64,000 bases of DNA from Isochrysis galbana (taxonomy: Eukaryota; Haptophyta; Isochrysidales; Isochrysidaceae): NCBI GenBank assembly GCA_018136815.1, contig CM030939.1:3279419-3343418 (forward strand). The letters are read 5' to 3'. The translations under genes were made by a program, and so were the position numbers. This document shows, piece by piece, positions 18,842 through 31,300 of this stretch; the first letter of the stretch is position 1; each line of letters opens with the position of its first letter. The notes below the pieces were generated by a model. It worked only from the letters and a program-made list of their open reading frames with translations. It made no database searches and was not told the DNA's origin.

Positions 18842-21374
18842 ATGGGCGCCCAACCGAGTACGGAGACAGGCACAGGCATAGACGACCCCCCCTTGCACGC
18901 GCCGCCCGAGCACGCCAACGGCTCGGCGCTCGCGCTCGCCGATCAGTCCTCAAGGCAATGCAATGGTAAGACGGGGCGCCAGCCACAACTCGGCAGTATC
19001 CCATCATCAGAGCAGCTGCCAATGATGCCGGCACGTGGCACGGCGGGTGAGCAGACGAGCCATTTCTTCCGCCTGCACCGCCTGCTTAGCCTGCGCCGCT
19101 TCATCGCGTAATCTGGCTGCCGCCAGGCGAGCCTTACCGAACCTCATTTCATTCCTTGCGCTCATGTGGACACGCAGATCGCCGACAGGACAACTTTTCA
19201 TTCGCCATGACCACCCGTCGTTCGTACGGTGATATGTCAGAAGCAGAGTCTGAACGCTCTGAAGCTTCATCTATCTCTTTGAAGCGAACATTTTCACAGT
19301 CATCCATGGGGCAGTCATCGACGAGGATGACTCCCTCAGGGGCTGCTACGCCAGCGACCGGCACATTGACGCCTGCAGACCATGAGGCCGACCTGAAGGC
19401 CGTACGTGTGAGCAGATCAGGCACGTGGCCGCTGCGTCGGCGAAAGCATCTGCACGGGTCGGTGGGATCAAATGAGCTTGGCAGCCAGCTCGATTTATGG
19501 GAGATGCAGGTGTGTGCATGGGACTCTTCACATACTTCATGCTATTGGAATTCCTCCTCATCTGGTCGCGCGTCTCCTCCCTCTCCCGGCAAAGCGCTCT
19601 CGCGTCCACAACGCTGATCACAAGTGACACGCTGATGTCTCAGGATACGTTGCAGCTAGAGAGGGTGCAACTCGCCAACCAGCTCGCCAAGCTCACAGGC
19701 GTGGGCAGCGCAAAGCTTCTTTCCGACGCGCCCAATGCTACGGGCGAGTCCACCATGGTACAATCTGCACCAGCGATGGCGGAAGATGCGATTATGCGAG
19801 AAAACGACGGCTTTCTTCGCAACGGAAGCGATACGTATCAAAACAATCAGCGAGATGAATGCTGGATGGACGACTTGAAGCAACTTGTTGAGCAAGTTGC
19901 TCACTCACCCGAGGAGGAGGACGACGACTTCATGCTTGAAAAAATCCTCAATGTTCTCCAGCGGGGAAGCAGCGATGGGCCTTTGCCCCCATCAGACGTG
20001 AGTACCCGTCACGAGCAGCACGGTACCGCATTGTCTCATGCAGTGGAGCTCAACGGTTGTCACGCATCGCATGCAGGGTCTAAGCGTGTGAGTGGGTTGG
20101 CAGGCACAATCACCCCAAGAGCTAATGCTGCACATGGGGGCACATCACAACTCGCATTCGCGGTGGCCTCCCAAAACTCCGCAGCTGGACATAACAGCAG
20201 GTACAGGACTTCTGGTTCGATGCCTAAAGCTCCAACGGGCCTTCCCCTCTCCGTTCTAAATCGCCTTCTTCCTGTGCCGGAGGGCAAGAGCACCAATGGC
20301 GGAGTGAAGAGCTTGGCGTTGGAGCCAAAGATGAGCCGTGCTGCATCAATGCCCGAAACAGCTCTAGGCGATGCAGGCTGCTCCAGGGGGCTAGCTGAGG
20401 AGTCGATACGCACGTCGCCCAGCGCGCGGCCCAAGGAGTACAAGTGCAAACGGTGCGGTGCACCAAAGAAAGGTCACTTTTGCAAGCTGGAACGAGACGT
20501 CATCCGTACTGAGGGTGCAAGGAAAGAGTGGTCTCTGCAAGAGGATGCGCACATCCTCAACTCTGTTGCAGAGCACGGCTGTCGCTGGAGGGTAATCGCA
20601 GCTTCCATGCAGGGACGGTCCGATGACGCTGTGCGCAATCGATGGAACCGTCTGAAGGACAGGATTGGCCCGGATGGCAATCCTCTAGATTTGGGTGTCG
20701 ATGGGCCGGTGGACGACCATGATGATCCTGCGAGCAAAGAAGCCGATCCAGTGGACTTCGCAACACTAGGTCCCCTAAAAGATTCTCCTGCAGCCATTAT
20801 GGACCCTGTAGCCACGGAGCGCGTAAGCAGCTTCCATTCGCTCACAGACGATGGGCATGAGCCAGAACATGTACAGCATATGCGGGAAGGTCACGTGTCC
20901 TCGGTTTATCAGCCGCAAGACCTAAGGATGTCCTCACCAAATCTTGACTTGCCAATGTTGTCACCGGCCGCAGCCTTGACAAGTAGACAACACATTGGGG
21001 AGGATCGACGAAAGACCGACCGCGTAGGGTGGAGTGCGCGCGAAGATGCAATCATCGCCAACAGCGTTGCGGAATTTGGAAATCGTTGGTACTTCATTGC
21101 TGAAAGGCTTCCCGGCCGTACCGACCACGCCATCCGTAATCGATGGCACAGACTTCGCTCGATGCGACATGATCAGCAGCTGAAGCGTATAGCGCAGGGT
21201 GACGAGGAGCTCAAGCAGGAGAGCAAGCTTCAGCAGCGTTCACTATCACAGCACAGAGATCACGTGAACATCGATGTGCATTCTAATTTGATCGACGGTA
21301 GATCATTAGGCCCTCCCCTCATTTTATCTTCGACTTCCGACCCGCTAAACTCAGCGTACGCCACCTGGCGGTAG
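18842..21374 (+). CDS. Myb-like protein with two separated SANT repeats and a Cys/His knuckle
   Basis: Exons 18842..18965, 19178..19509 and 19644..21374 (introns GTAAGA to GCAG and GTGTGT to TCAG) give 728 residues. A Cys/His motif CKRCGAPKKGHFC (about 420-432) precedes Myb repeat 1 (about 446-492, WSLQEDAHIL to DDAVRNRWNRL). Myb repeat 2 (about 613-660, WSAREDAIIANSV to DHAIRNRWHRL) follows about 120 residues later. Both repeats keep the recognition-helix pattern NRWxRL, so DNA binding is likely. The long N-terminal half is Ser/Thr-rich and shows no domain. Classic R2R3 Mybs have adjacent repeats, so this spacing is unusual. A transcription factor role is inferred. The first exon is supported by phase and a GT donor only. 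Confidence 0.8.
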
Positions 21375-22459
21375 TGACGGCGAGACGCAACCGGGCTTCA
21401 GCGGCCAATCCATTGAGACACCGAACCCGCCATGACCAACAAGCAACGACCGCTTGCTACTCTCCTTTGTTCCACATGTATTCGTTTTCATCATAGCTGT
21501 GCTGCACACCGTACGCGGCAACCCCACCTGCTCATTTTCGCACCGCCCCACCGGTAGGATGCTTGAGCCTTGTGTCGTCTGCATCAAACCTCATCTCGAC
21601 CCATCTTTGTCTACTGTCGGCCAACATATTCGATCCCCGGAGCGCGATATCGCCAGATCTGCACGCTTGGTTGATGGTAGAAGTAGAGTGTCTTCGTGCC
21701 GTCAATTTCGCAGCCTCCGCCGTTGATCAATCCTCAATCCTGGAAGAAAATCCATCTGAAAATTCGGGGCCAACACCTACACAGAATAAAAATCTACCTG
21801 GGAATATGAGCCTGTTGCGGGTGGGGCGGGATGGGGGGTCGCAACCCACAACCACAACCCATGCTAGGCTCACTAGAGAGGCTCTCTCTAGCTGAGCCCT
21901 ATGTCCCTCCCACGCTAGGTATGCCAGAGTCCACACCCTAGCATTCCACTGTCGGAGCAAAGCCACAAAGCGATTCTCCATTCTCATCTTTTTTTTTTGA
22001 GATGGCTTGCGGCTTGCGGAGGCGCACCACCGGCGGCGCTAGCGCGGTACGCGACTCTTCCGGGGAGACCGGGGCAATGGCGTTCACGCTCACCAACCAC
22101 TACCGACTACCGGCTACCGGGGCGAGGGAGAGAGGGAGAGAAGAAGGAGCCTCCTGCGTGAATAAGAGAATCCTTACCTACTTCGTAAGCAAAGTATAGT
22201 AGGAGAGAACGAGAGGGAAAGAGGTAAGAGATAGATGGGAGACCATCTGTGTAACATATAAACATATTGTAACAGTGTAACAGGTGGGAGCCGAAAGGAT
22301 CGGGATCGAACTCAGGACAAGAGAATACTAGGACACTAGTTGCAACCTAGAAATGAAGAGATACGTAGAGACTAGGCGACTCCCAGGTTGGGAGGCTAGC
22401 TGGCCCAAACCTTCTAGGACGACACTCACAGAACCGCCCCGCGCATACATACACATACC
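21375..22459. other. Gene-free stretch
   Basis: 3' flank of the Myb-like gene, with no supportable ORF. A T-run lies at 21988-21998. 22300-22320 holds a tRNA B-box-like word on the minus strand but no cloverleaf. Confidence 0.4.
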
Positions 22460-22478
22460 CCCACTATCAAGTAACATA

Positions 22479-23351
22479 AATTAAATTAAAATTAAAATGT
22501 TATATCCTAGCCAACCCCACTAGCTAATTGGACACAACTTTTCAGCCCCGGACTCCCGCCATGCCTGGCGAGCCAGGTGTCCGAGTGGTACCGGGGGGGG
22601 GGGGCATTGCCCCCTCCCCTCGATATTTGTCCTCCCCCCAGTGCAAGCACCGACCCTACGCACCCAAGCACACCCTCTCCTCGAGGCCACGCTGGGGGAA
22701 AACCCCTTTCGGGTAAAACAACGCAGGGGGGGGGGCACTCGTGAGTTTAGGGGCCTAGAGCGCTAATCTCCCTCGCCCGAGCGAGTGGCCGCGGCGAGCC
22801 GCGGCCCTTCCCTCCTGGCTCTGGCGCCCCCGTCTTCTCTTACCCAAACGGGGCGAGAAGACACGTTACTGCCGGAGGGGAGAGCTGCCGCTCCCCCCTC
22901 CCCTCCCTCTTCCCTTTTCCTCCTCTCTTCCCTGCGGCGGGGGCCCATGGCGCGCGCCTGCGGCCCCTCGCTCAGGTCCCCAGATGGCCTGCAGGGCATG
23001 GGAGCATAGCTCAGGGGGCAGGTGAGGCTGGGGCATGGCCCTGACCCCTCCTGCCTCTCCCTCGCTGGCTCTCGAGCCCCTGCGGGTCGACTGGAGCTGG
23101 CTGGGGGGTCCTGAACAGGGGGGCCCAGGGGGAGGAGGGGCTGGTCAGAGGAATGGGCAGGCCACGATGGGCCAGGGCGGGCGAGTCAGGCGGGCCTGTG
23201 GGGAGAGGTATGGGTCAGCAGGGCTGTGTGCTCCTGGCAAGCCATCAGGCGTGCCAGGAGAGTGGGTGGATCCTCCCCCATGGCAGGGGAGGAGTGGAGA
23301 GAGAGGGGGGCTCGTGCCCCCCCATGGGCGAGCTAAGTATAAACTTAGTTG
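22479..23351 (-). repeat. Complete hairpin-headed retroposon with 19-bp target duplication
   Basis: Flanked by identical CCCACTATCAAGTAACATA at 22460-22478 and 23352-23370. On the minus strand it starts with the hairpin CAACTAAG, TTTATA, CTTAGCTC, runs through G/C-rich blocks, and ends in an ATTTTAATTTTAATTT tail after ATATAACATTTT. This tail differs from the GAGAATATTAAAAGG tail of other copies. No coding capacity recognised. The long duplication and T-rich tail fit target-primed insertion. Confidence 0.85.
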
Positions 23352-23472
23352 CCCACTATCAAGTAACATATGTATGGGCAATCCTCAGACCTCAGACGCG
23401 ACAGCCATCTATCTTAAATAAAGATAAATAAAGACCACGACGGACTAGTGCCCTACACAAAAGAAGATCGTT

Positions 23473-24502
23473 AGGGCGGTCAAACACGGCTTTTTAAGTA
23501 CTAATATGGGGGGGGGGTCGACATTTTTGACCGTGAGCGGAAAGCCCCGGCGAAAGCGGCTCGGAGGGTCTCCCCGCCTTTTCAGAATCCTCGTCCGAAA
23601 AGACGGTGCGAAGTCCCGTCGGAACCCCCCCCCCCCCTTGCACACGCTCTGGCGGCTCACACGAGACACTAGCCGAACTGGACGTCGCTCCCACTGAGAG
23701 ATGTGAAGTCGCGTTCCGTCAAAAGAGGGCCAGGTTATTATTTTTTTTCACTTTTTTTTTCAACCAGTCTCCATTGTATTATTATCACAAAGATGAGTGT
23801 ACAAAGCTAATCAAGGACGTGAGCATAGCAACTCCCCCCTTCCCCAAAACACACGGTAACCCCAAAGCTACTGAGTTTTCATCCTTTTCGTCTTTTTCTC
23901 GCACACCTCCTCGTCGATCCTATTCCTATTCTCGATGTCGTTCTTCTGGCAGGCGACGATGTCGCTCGGCTGATCTTGGGTGGCGAGATCCGTGATGCGT
24001 GCGAGGACGGCCTCCTTGTTCTGCATGAAGAGTTTGCCAGCTGCTCGGCGCACTTGCACCATGGGATCCGCTTCAGCGTACGCGACCGCCGTGATGTATT
24101 CCAAGCAGAGATACGCGACGGCGGCTTGCTCTCCAATGTATCTGGTCTTTGGGAGGCTGGCAGCAGATGCCAGCAGGGGCGAGGTGGAGGGCGCAGGCGA
24201 CGCCGTGCGATCGCGCAGGGCTCTGTACTGCCTGTCCTGGGGTAACCGTGCCCGGGGAACGCAGGCGCGCGTCGCACAGCGCGACCTGTGGTGCACTTTT
24301 GTGGTCGACGTCGATTTCGCACGAGCGCGAAAACGTTTTTGGGTCTGTGTGTCGAATGGCGTCGAAAATGTGCGTATTTCTTATAAGATTCTGCCTAATA
24401 TACCCATTTCCAGTGTAATACCCTAAAATCGCGTGATAAAACCTCAATCTTGACTTGGTGAATTTTCACCCTTAGAAGTTAATAGGCGTGTTTGACCGCC
24501 CT
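23473..24502. mobile_element. Mutator-like DNA element, 1030 bp, 9-bp target duplication
   Basis: Terminal inverted repeats AGGGCGGTCAAACAC at 23473 and its inverse ending at 24502, flanked by AAGATCGTT at 23464-23472 and 24503-24511. A 9-bp duplication is typical of Mutator-like elements. The interior has no transposase but holds a 142-codon ORF on the minus strand. Relatives: 17900-18331, 8450-8676, 54895-55215. Confidence 0.85.
23868..24296 (-). CDS. ORF of unknown function inside the Mutator-like element
   Basis: 142 codons. The first third is Ala/Pro/Arg-rich. The rest looks like globular helical protein (EQAAVAYLCLEYITAVAYAE, then MVQVRRAAGKLFMQNKEAVL) with a basic Lys-rich end KKTKRMKTQ. 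No family recognised. Mutator-like elements often carry host gene pieces, so it may be a captured fragment. It might also be a spurious frame. Confidence 0.35.
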   Translation of the reverse strand: MHHRSRCATRACVPRARLPQDRQYRALRDRTASPAPSTSPLLASAASLPKTRYIGEQAAVAYLCLEYITAVAYAEADPMVQVRRAAGKLFMQNKEAVLARITDLATQDQPSDIVACQKNDIENRNRIDEEVCEKKTKRMKTQ

Positions 24503-25068
24503 AAGATCGTTCAAGCTGTGTGCATGATGTGTGCAAGATTGGCCCGATGATTTTGTTTGGTATTTGGGAAGGCCAGAAAGCTATTTATCAAGGAGGATTT
24601 CCTACGCTCTTGGTTAGCAAGATGCAAGATAGTCGCAGTGTTCTAGATTCCTGAAGCGGATCATAGCCCCCCCCCCCCCTGTCCCCGCCTCCGCCTCCCT
24701 CCCCTCCGCACCTATTGTATGAGAGAAGAAGCGAGAAGATCTGGCTGTGGCTATTCATTCTTTGGATTTTGATTGGGTCGGGGGTGGGTGGGGGTGGGGT
24801 TGGGGTGGGTGGGGGGCGAGGGCGAGGGCGGGAAAGCAAAGGCCTAAAGACAAGAAAAGCTCGCGGTGAGTGCGTGCGCCGCAAGGCCATATATATATCC
24901 CCTTCTTAATCTGCGCGCATCCTTAGTGGGAATCGACGGAGTCCTTCCTTCTTGAGCTGACAGCTCTCTGGTCCTTAGGGAGAACCCGTCACGCTCGCTT
25001 CGTCCGTCCTTGCCGGAACCCCCCCCCCCCCACTCCCCACTCACCCCCCCGCAAGTAGACCCCCACCC

Positions 25069-25706
25069 ATGCTCTGCAAGACCATCGGCCTTGGAGCGCT
25101 CGTCGCGGCTGCAACAGCGGCTCCGGCCACCACAGCGCCAGACGCCCGTGCATCTAGCCACAGCCATTCGCTGACAAAAGGACTCTTTGAGTATGAGGCG
25201 ACGCGCACCCTAGCACGTAGGGTATTCTTACGCATGCCGAAGATCCGTCAGGAAGGAGTACCAGAAAACTGCGATCCATTTTCGGCGATCTCCGACGTCA
25301 CGTCCGCCATTCCTGTGTTTATTTCCGCTCACGGGGGCTTCGAGGCAGCTCTCAATGACGCCGTCGACTCTCTTGATCCTTGCACAGTCGATTACTTGGG
25401 TCAGATTATCTTCAACCTCGGAGAGGGGCCTTTGGGGTCCCTCTGCAGGTAAGGTGCATGATGCTCCTACTGGGCTCGATAGTCTATTGTGCTGTCAAGA
25501 CCCACAGTCTATCGGTGTTGCTCTCCGATCCGCAGTGCACGTCTACAAGGTTTGGATTGTACTCCGTCGTGTGTGCTCCTACTCTTGGAACATTACAGGT
25601 CGCGGAGGATGACAGTAAAGGTCCGAGAAGACAGGTAGTAGAGCTATCTTGCGGCACCAAAGAGCACCCTCTGGCCGGGAAGGTGGTCTATCGTATCCGA
25701 GGATAA
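25069..25706 (+). CDS. Predicted secreted protein of unknown function
   Basis: Exons 25069..25448 and 25508..25706, with a 59-bp intron (GTAAGG to ACAG), give 192 residues. The N-terminus LGALVAAATAAPATTAPDA looks like a cleaved signal peptide. The mature part has five or six cysteines (ENCDPF, DPCTVDY, SLC, DPQCTS, VVCAP, LSCGT), which could form disulfides. No known domain. Without the intron the first frame stops just after the donor, giving 127 residues. Confidence 0.5.
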
Positions 25707-25808
25707 TAGGGATGGTTAGGTTCCATTGGAATTTATCGATGCAATCATGAAGAGGTGGAGCAGAAGTTGGCCACAAAACTTGCTACGGAATGGCGCGTGT
25801 AGCAGTAG

Positions 25809-25945
25809 ATCAGTGTCGACACGTGTAGTCATCGAAAGGTCGAGGTGATATTGAAACGATTTCATAGTATACAATCAGTGTTGACACGTGTAGTCATCGA
25901 AAGGTCGAAGTGATATTGAAACGATTTCATAGTCATAGTATACAA
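25809..25945. repeat. 65-bp tandem duplication
   Basis: The unit starting ATCAGTGTCGACACGTGTAG at 25809 recurs at 25874 with few changes; both contain TGATATTGAAACGATTTCAT. The second unit is slightly longer at its end. Confidence 0.85.
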
Positions 25946-27147
25946 GTGTTGTTTCGTCGACAAGACGCAAAAATGGATGGCCAATTGATTGAGATAGGCA
26001 GATATTTCAATAACAATGAAGATCCGGCCCTAAATATGTATCCTAAATATATGCAAAATGAGAAATGTTCGAGAAAAATCAAATTCGATTTTCAACGCTA
26101 TATCACGGACGTTCCCATTGCTAAATTTGAATTTGCCATTTGCCAGGGTCCAAACGGTTTGGACCAAACTGAACTAAACCTGCTGTCCAGCGGTGATAAT
26201 ACTCGTCACTCATTCACATGCTGCAGAGTGCTAATGCTCAAGCACATGGCAATCTTGACTGTTTGGTTGGGCCTTTGGACCTGCCATCGCGCCCAAATCC
26301 TTTCGCGCCACCCCTTGTTCGCGCCTTTGGACCACATTTGCGCCGAAATACGCAAAAAATATGTGGCGGGGTCACCCGCCCCCCAAAATCTGTAATATGT
26401 GAACAATGCCTATATCGATGGCTTATTTTTTGTCTGAGAGAGCAAGAATGTTAAGGCGCGCTACTTCAATCACACACACCCTGACTGAGGACTGAGGGGC
26501 CCATGCACCATGCATGCTGCGGTTACTGCATGTAACATGTAACATGCATGTGGCCATGGGGCCATTTACGGTATGCATGCTGTGTATGCGTCTGCCGTTG
26601 TGCGTGCGTTCCGAGGTGCTTCCGTCCGTTTGGTGAGATTACACCGATTCGCGCGTGCACGGCGGATGTGGCTCCAAAAGCAACTTGTTGGCGGAGGAGG
26701 TGATGCGTGATGCCAACATGACGAACACGTTGCACGTTGCGGCTGCGGGAGTGACGCACGACCTTGACGAATTGGGATGGCCCATAGGGCCTGAGGGCAA
26801 TGAGGAAGGAGGCAGACCGGCGGCAGGCGCGGCGGAGGAGACGACTTCGGAGACGCTGACGGGCTGAGGCCCGTCAGCAGAGGAAGGCGGGCAGGCGGGC
26901 TTGAGCGAGGCGACAGACCTCTGGCGAGAGAAAGTGTCATGTGGAGCAGGATGGGGCGCGCGTGCGTATAGTTTTACACCAAAGTGGAGCGGGGCCGGCC
27001 GGAAAAATGGAACCTCGAGTTGCAACTTCAAGTTCAAGTTGCACCTTCTTGCCCGTCATAAAAATAGGGACATTTGCCATCGCCCCACCGCCACCTCAGG
27101 CCACGGCGGAGTTTTGTGGTTTGTGGGCGCTCTGCCACTTCGCGAGC
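25946..27147. other. Gene-free stretch with retroposon block
   Basis: Locally AT-rich at 25946-26420, without a recognisable gene. 26760-26880 repeats the GAATTGGGATGGCCCATAGG and GACGGGCTGAGGCCCGTCAG blocks seen near 15955 and 7930. The palindrome GACGGGCT-GAGG-CCCGTC is a potential hairpin. Confidence 0.4.
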
Positions 27148-27165
27148 ACCCCACCCATTGTCATA

Positions 27166-27924
27166 ATTAAAATTAACTTCTTAATAGTCTCACCGCACAC
27201 GCGGCCGTGGACCCTCTACTTTCTACTCACGTAGGAAAACTTTCTATACACCCCCTCTCTCCCGGCCCTTTCCCCCCCGCCATCAGGCGACTCCCCCCGT
27301 GCACTACTAGGGGGATAGGGGTAAAGGGCTTAGATATGGTCGGTGGCCCGCACCCCCCCCCCGGTGATCCGTCCCCCCCTTCCTCCTATGCCTACCGGGC
27401 TGGCGGCGTCCTCAGTCCCGACTTCTCCTGTAAACAGGTGCGGGACTTACATATTTTTCGGTGGTCGGAGCCCTCGCTCCGCCCACCCCCTTCTCCGCGC
27501 TCTCTCTCCCCTCTCCTGCAGGCACGCGCGATGGCGCGCCTGTGACAGGCCTGCAGCTGCCTCTGGCGACCCCTGGAGGCTCCTGGAGGCCAGCTCAGGG
27601 GGCAGAGGAGGCTGGGGCTGGGCCCTGGTCTCCCCTGCCTCTCCCTCGCTGGCGCTCCTGGGCCTCGGGGGCCCCCACTCTGCACCTGTCTGCCTGTCGA
27701 ATAGGGGGGGAGGGGGGGTTGGAGCGATGGGCTGGCCACGACAGGCCAGGACGCGCGAGGCAGGCGAGCCTGCCATGGAGAGAGTGGGTCAGCAGTGCAG
27801 TGGGCTCCTCGCAAGCCATCAGGCGTGCTAGGAGCATGGGTGGTTCCTCCCCCATGGCAGGGGAGGAGTGGAGAGAGGGGGGGCTCGTGCCCCCCCATGG
27901 GCGAACTAAGTATAAACTTAGTTG
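27166..27924 (-). repeat. Complete hairpin-headed retroposon with 18-bp target duplication
   Basis: Flanked by ACCCCACCCATTGTCATA at 27148-27165 and 27925-27942. On the minus strand it begins CAACTAAG, TTTATA, CTTAGTTC and ends GAGACTATTAAGAAGTTAAT plus TTTAAT, the same tail as the ORF-bearing element at 61126-62945. The middle matches 35283-36174. This links the short copies to the ORF-bearing family at both ends. Confidence 0.88.
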
Positions 27925-28321
27925 ACCCCACCCATTGTCATAGTAGTGCTTTTTCACATGTCGCGAGAGGCCTCAAAGCTGGAGCTCGATCATCAATCTT
28001 CGTTCTTATGTCTATCTATACGTCTACGACGTCTCCACGCCGCGAGCTCGGGCCCCGCTCGCGAGCCTATCATGTTAGGGTTAGGATTAGAGAAATCGCT
28101 AATTTTCCTTTGTCGTCTAGTGTTATTCTTGTTCTCAAAACAACTTCAGTATTCACGGCAGGTGGGGGATGCAAGACGTTGGTGCCGAATGCGGTAGTGT
28201 GATATTCCATATGCATATGGCATATGGCGGCATATGAGTGGAGTGCGGGACAAATGCGAAGGCCGGAGAATCGAGTCAATTCGCCGGGATCCTTCGGCTC
28301 CGATTACGCAATCCTGCTCTA

Positions 28322-31300
28322 CTAGACAGAGCCATCGAGAAGCATGCGGGCAAGTCTAGCTCGCCGCTTGCGGTTGTCCGCGTCAAAATTTGCGAGCGCC
28401 TCATCGCCAGCAAAGCGTTGTGCATAGTCTAGCACCCCTAACAAGCAGTTGATAGGAGCACCTTGGAGCGCCGCTCTCTCCTTGGATGCCGATTCGCCGT
28501 TGCCGCTAGGACGAGAGGGTGTTGATGCCTGGTTTGATGTAGCCTCGCACGGAGAGAACGCGTGAGCGCCATCGCTCGCACGGGGGAGCGCATGCCTCGC
28601 ATGGGAAAGCGCACTCTGAATCACAGTTCGACCCTCGCCACCCGAGGCATTCGATGTGCTGCAATAGTTGTTGGTGCCAAGAGCTCCGGATCGAAGTGCA
28701 TCGGCGAAATTGAACTCGGCGTCTGCTACATCACGGACACCACTCGAGAAGATATCTCGCGAGGGCACAAAAGCACCTTGGTGATGTGTGCCCTCGGGAG
28801 TGTGCGGTTGTGGCAGAAGATCGGCGCGCCGCAAATCCTGCCCGGTACCGTCTTGGCTCAAGTCGCTTATCCGGTTCAAGTGATCGGGGACGCCGATGCA
28901 GCCCATGGCCAGCTCGAATCGACCGAGCGCCTCCCAAGATGGCCATGCAAGGATGTCAGGTCCGTCAAGAGCTGCGCGAGCCTTGACGTGGGCCTGGCCG
29001 TTGGACACCACGACGCGGCACTCCGGGTCCCAGCAACGCTGCCACACTCTCTGACCAATCAGATCGAAGGAAAGCATGACCCGCTGTGATTTATGCGGCC
29101 GCCCGATGAACCTGCACGGCACGGAACCGCTTGAGGTGATATGCAGGAGGCGCTCTGTGGGGTTTGCCGAGCGAATATAAGTCCAATTCCGTACTGCACC
29201 ACCGCTGCGTCCGAACTCCGTGGCGGCGTAGAGAGCAAGCGCGTGAAACAACTCTGGAAGCGGCGCAACTCCCTTTGCGGTCGCGCAAATGGATGGATGG
29301 TCGGAGAGAGGTGGTGGCAGGTCTAGCAGCGGGGAATTGGTAAGTGGGGAATAAAACGCGTGCCATTTGCGCATGCCACAGGAGACGCTACCTCTCTCGG
29401 GCATAAATTCCTCTCTTGACCCACCCACGAGGGCCCTTGATTCGGAGGTTGGGGCGGATGCGGGCATAATTTCCTCTTTTGACCCGCCCGCGAGGGCCCT
29501 CGATGTGGAGGTTGGGGTGGATGCCACAGGCTGGCAAGAGATGGGCTTGCCGCTGCCCTCGCGATAGGACACTCCCGGCGTCATAGCGGCTGCTGCAGCA
29601 GCAAGCAGCGCAGCCCCACGGGCAGTGCTAGGCAAGACTGGAGCCATCGACGTGCTCCTCATCCCGGCATGATTGGGCACCGGGTACTCGAGCCGCCGTG
29701 GGAAATCGAAAGGGCTCAAGAGCGAGAATAATGAACTTTTCCGCTGTGCGTCGAGGAGGGATGCATAAGGCTCCGGCGGAGCGACCAGGGTTGCACGAAG
29801 CTGAGCGGCGATGGTGCGTGCATCAGCCCCTCGGGTAGGCGTACGGAGCAACTCATGATAGCGGGGGCTTGTGAAGTCAAAGTTTGGGACGAGCGGGGGC
29901 GCGTGACCACCGGCTGGTACGCGCTTGGAGTTGGCGAGCAGTCGGAACGGCCGCTTTGCCGAATAGACGCACAGGTCGACAAAATTTCCTGCATTCCCGT
30001 TTTCCTTTTGAATGACGAGGGCCTCGCCCAGATCGGCAACAACCCGACGCGCAAGCTCGCCTGCATGCGGCGAGCCTAAAAGGGGCAATGGTACGCGCGT
30101 TGTAGACTCAGCATGAACGCATGCTGCACAAACGCGCATCGATACCGAAAGCCCAGCATTGCAAGCGCCATGCGCATGGGTGCAACGTGCGGCTGGCTGG
30201 CCGGCGACCACATGCGGCTGTAGAACCAGATGCCGAGAGAATTTATGAGGTTTGTGTGAATCGAGGGCCACAATGTCGATCTCTAGTGAGAGCGTGTTAG
30301 CCGCAACATCAGAATCTGGGTGAGACCTTCGTGTCAGTCCCCGATTTAACATGCCCTCGAATTTCGCTCTGAGCAGCGCGCTCGCCCGCTCGATGAGTGC
30401 CCGTGTCATGGCATCTCCGTCGACCGCTGCGTTGAGTGCAGACGTGCTCCTAGTGCCAGCAGTAGACGAGTTGGCTGCGGCCGTCCCCGTTGTGTGGGCG
30501 CTCGCACTTGTGGCTCTGTCTGTGTGTGGGATGCCAGAGCCGCCCGGCGGCGGTACCTCCGGGTTTGACTGCGCGCCTCCTCCCGGCTTAAGGGCCTTAC
30601 TGCTGAATGCTTCCCCGCATCGATCGTACTCCAGATCAAAGTAAAGCCAGCAGCACCGGTTCGCATCGATCACCTCGTACCAATTCCATCTTCCACCTGA
30701 GAAGGATTCATTCCGGGCCGTCAGCTGGCGGCCACAGCACCATTGACCCATTTCCCAAGCAGCAACTTCTGCGACCGGAATGTCCGGACTGCAGCCACCA
30801 CGCGCTCAATTCGAAGCACCGGTGGCTGGCACGCCACGTACCCGTTAAGGCGAGTTCCTTTGACAAGCCGTCAATTGTGGCAAGCATGTATCTCTTCGCT
30901 CCGTTGCGTTCACTCACATCCTCAGCCCACACGAGGTAATGATTCAAACGATGAGATACTGATTCCACTTCGGAAAGTTTGGCGTGACGGAACAAGTCAA
31001 TAAAATGGCGTGGCTGCTCGCCTGTGGCCGCCTCCTGCTCAATACCCCTCTCTAGCTCAACGGAACGGCTTGATTGGCTAGCTGTCGCAGCAGCTGCCGC
31101 AGAGTCAGCTGGAGTCCTCGAATTGACGCGAAGAACGGTTTCGACACGAGAACCCGTCCGGCGAGTTGAATCTGCAACTTCTGCTGCCGCGAGCAGTGTG
31201 CTTGGTCGGGGCTCGCCGCAGCTCTGGCACACCTCGGGTGAGTCCATCCCCTTTTGTTTCGCATGGAAGTGCGCACAGCTCGGACAGTACCAGTCTGTCT

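Noticed and set aside
22280-22400. Possible minus-strand tRNA or tRNA-derived SINE
   Set aside because: A B-box-like GAGTTCGATCC is present, but no paired acceptor stem or convincing A box could be found.
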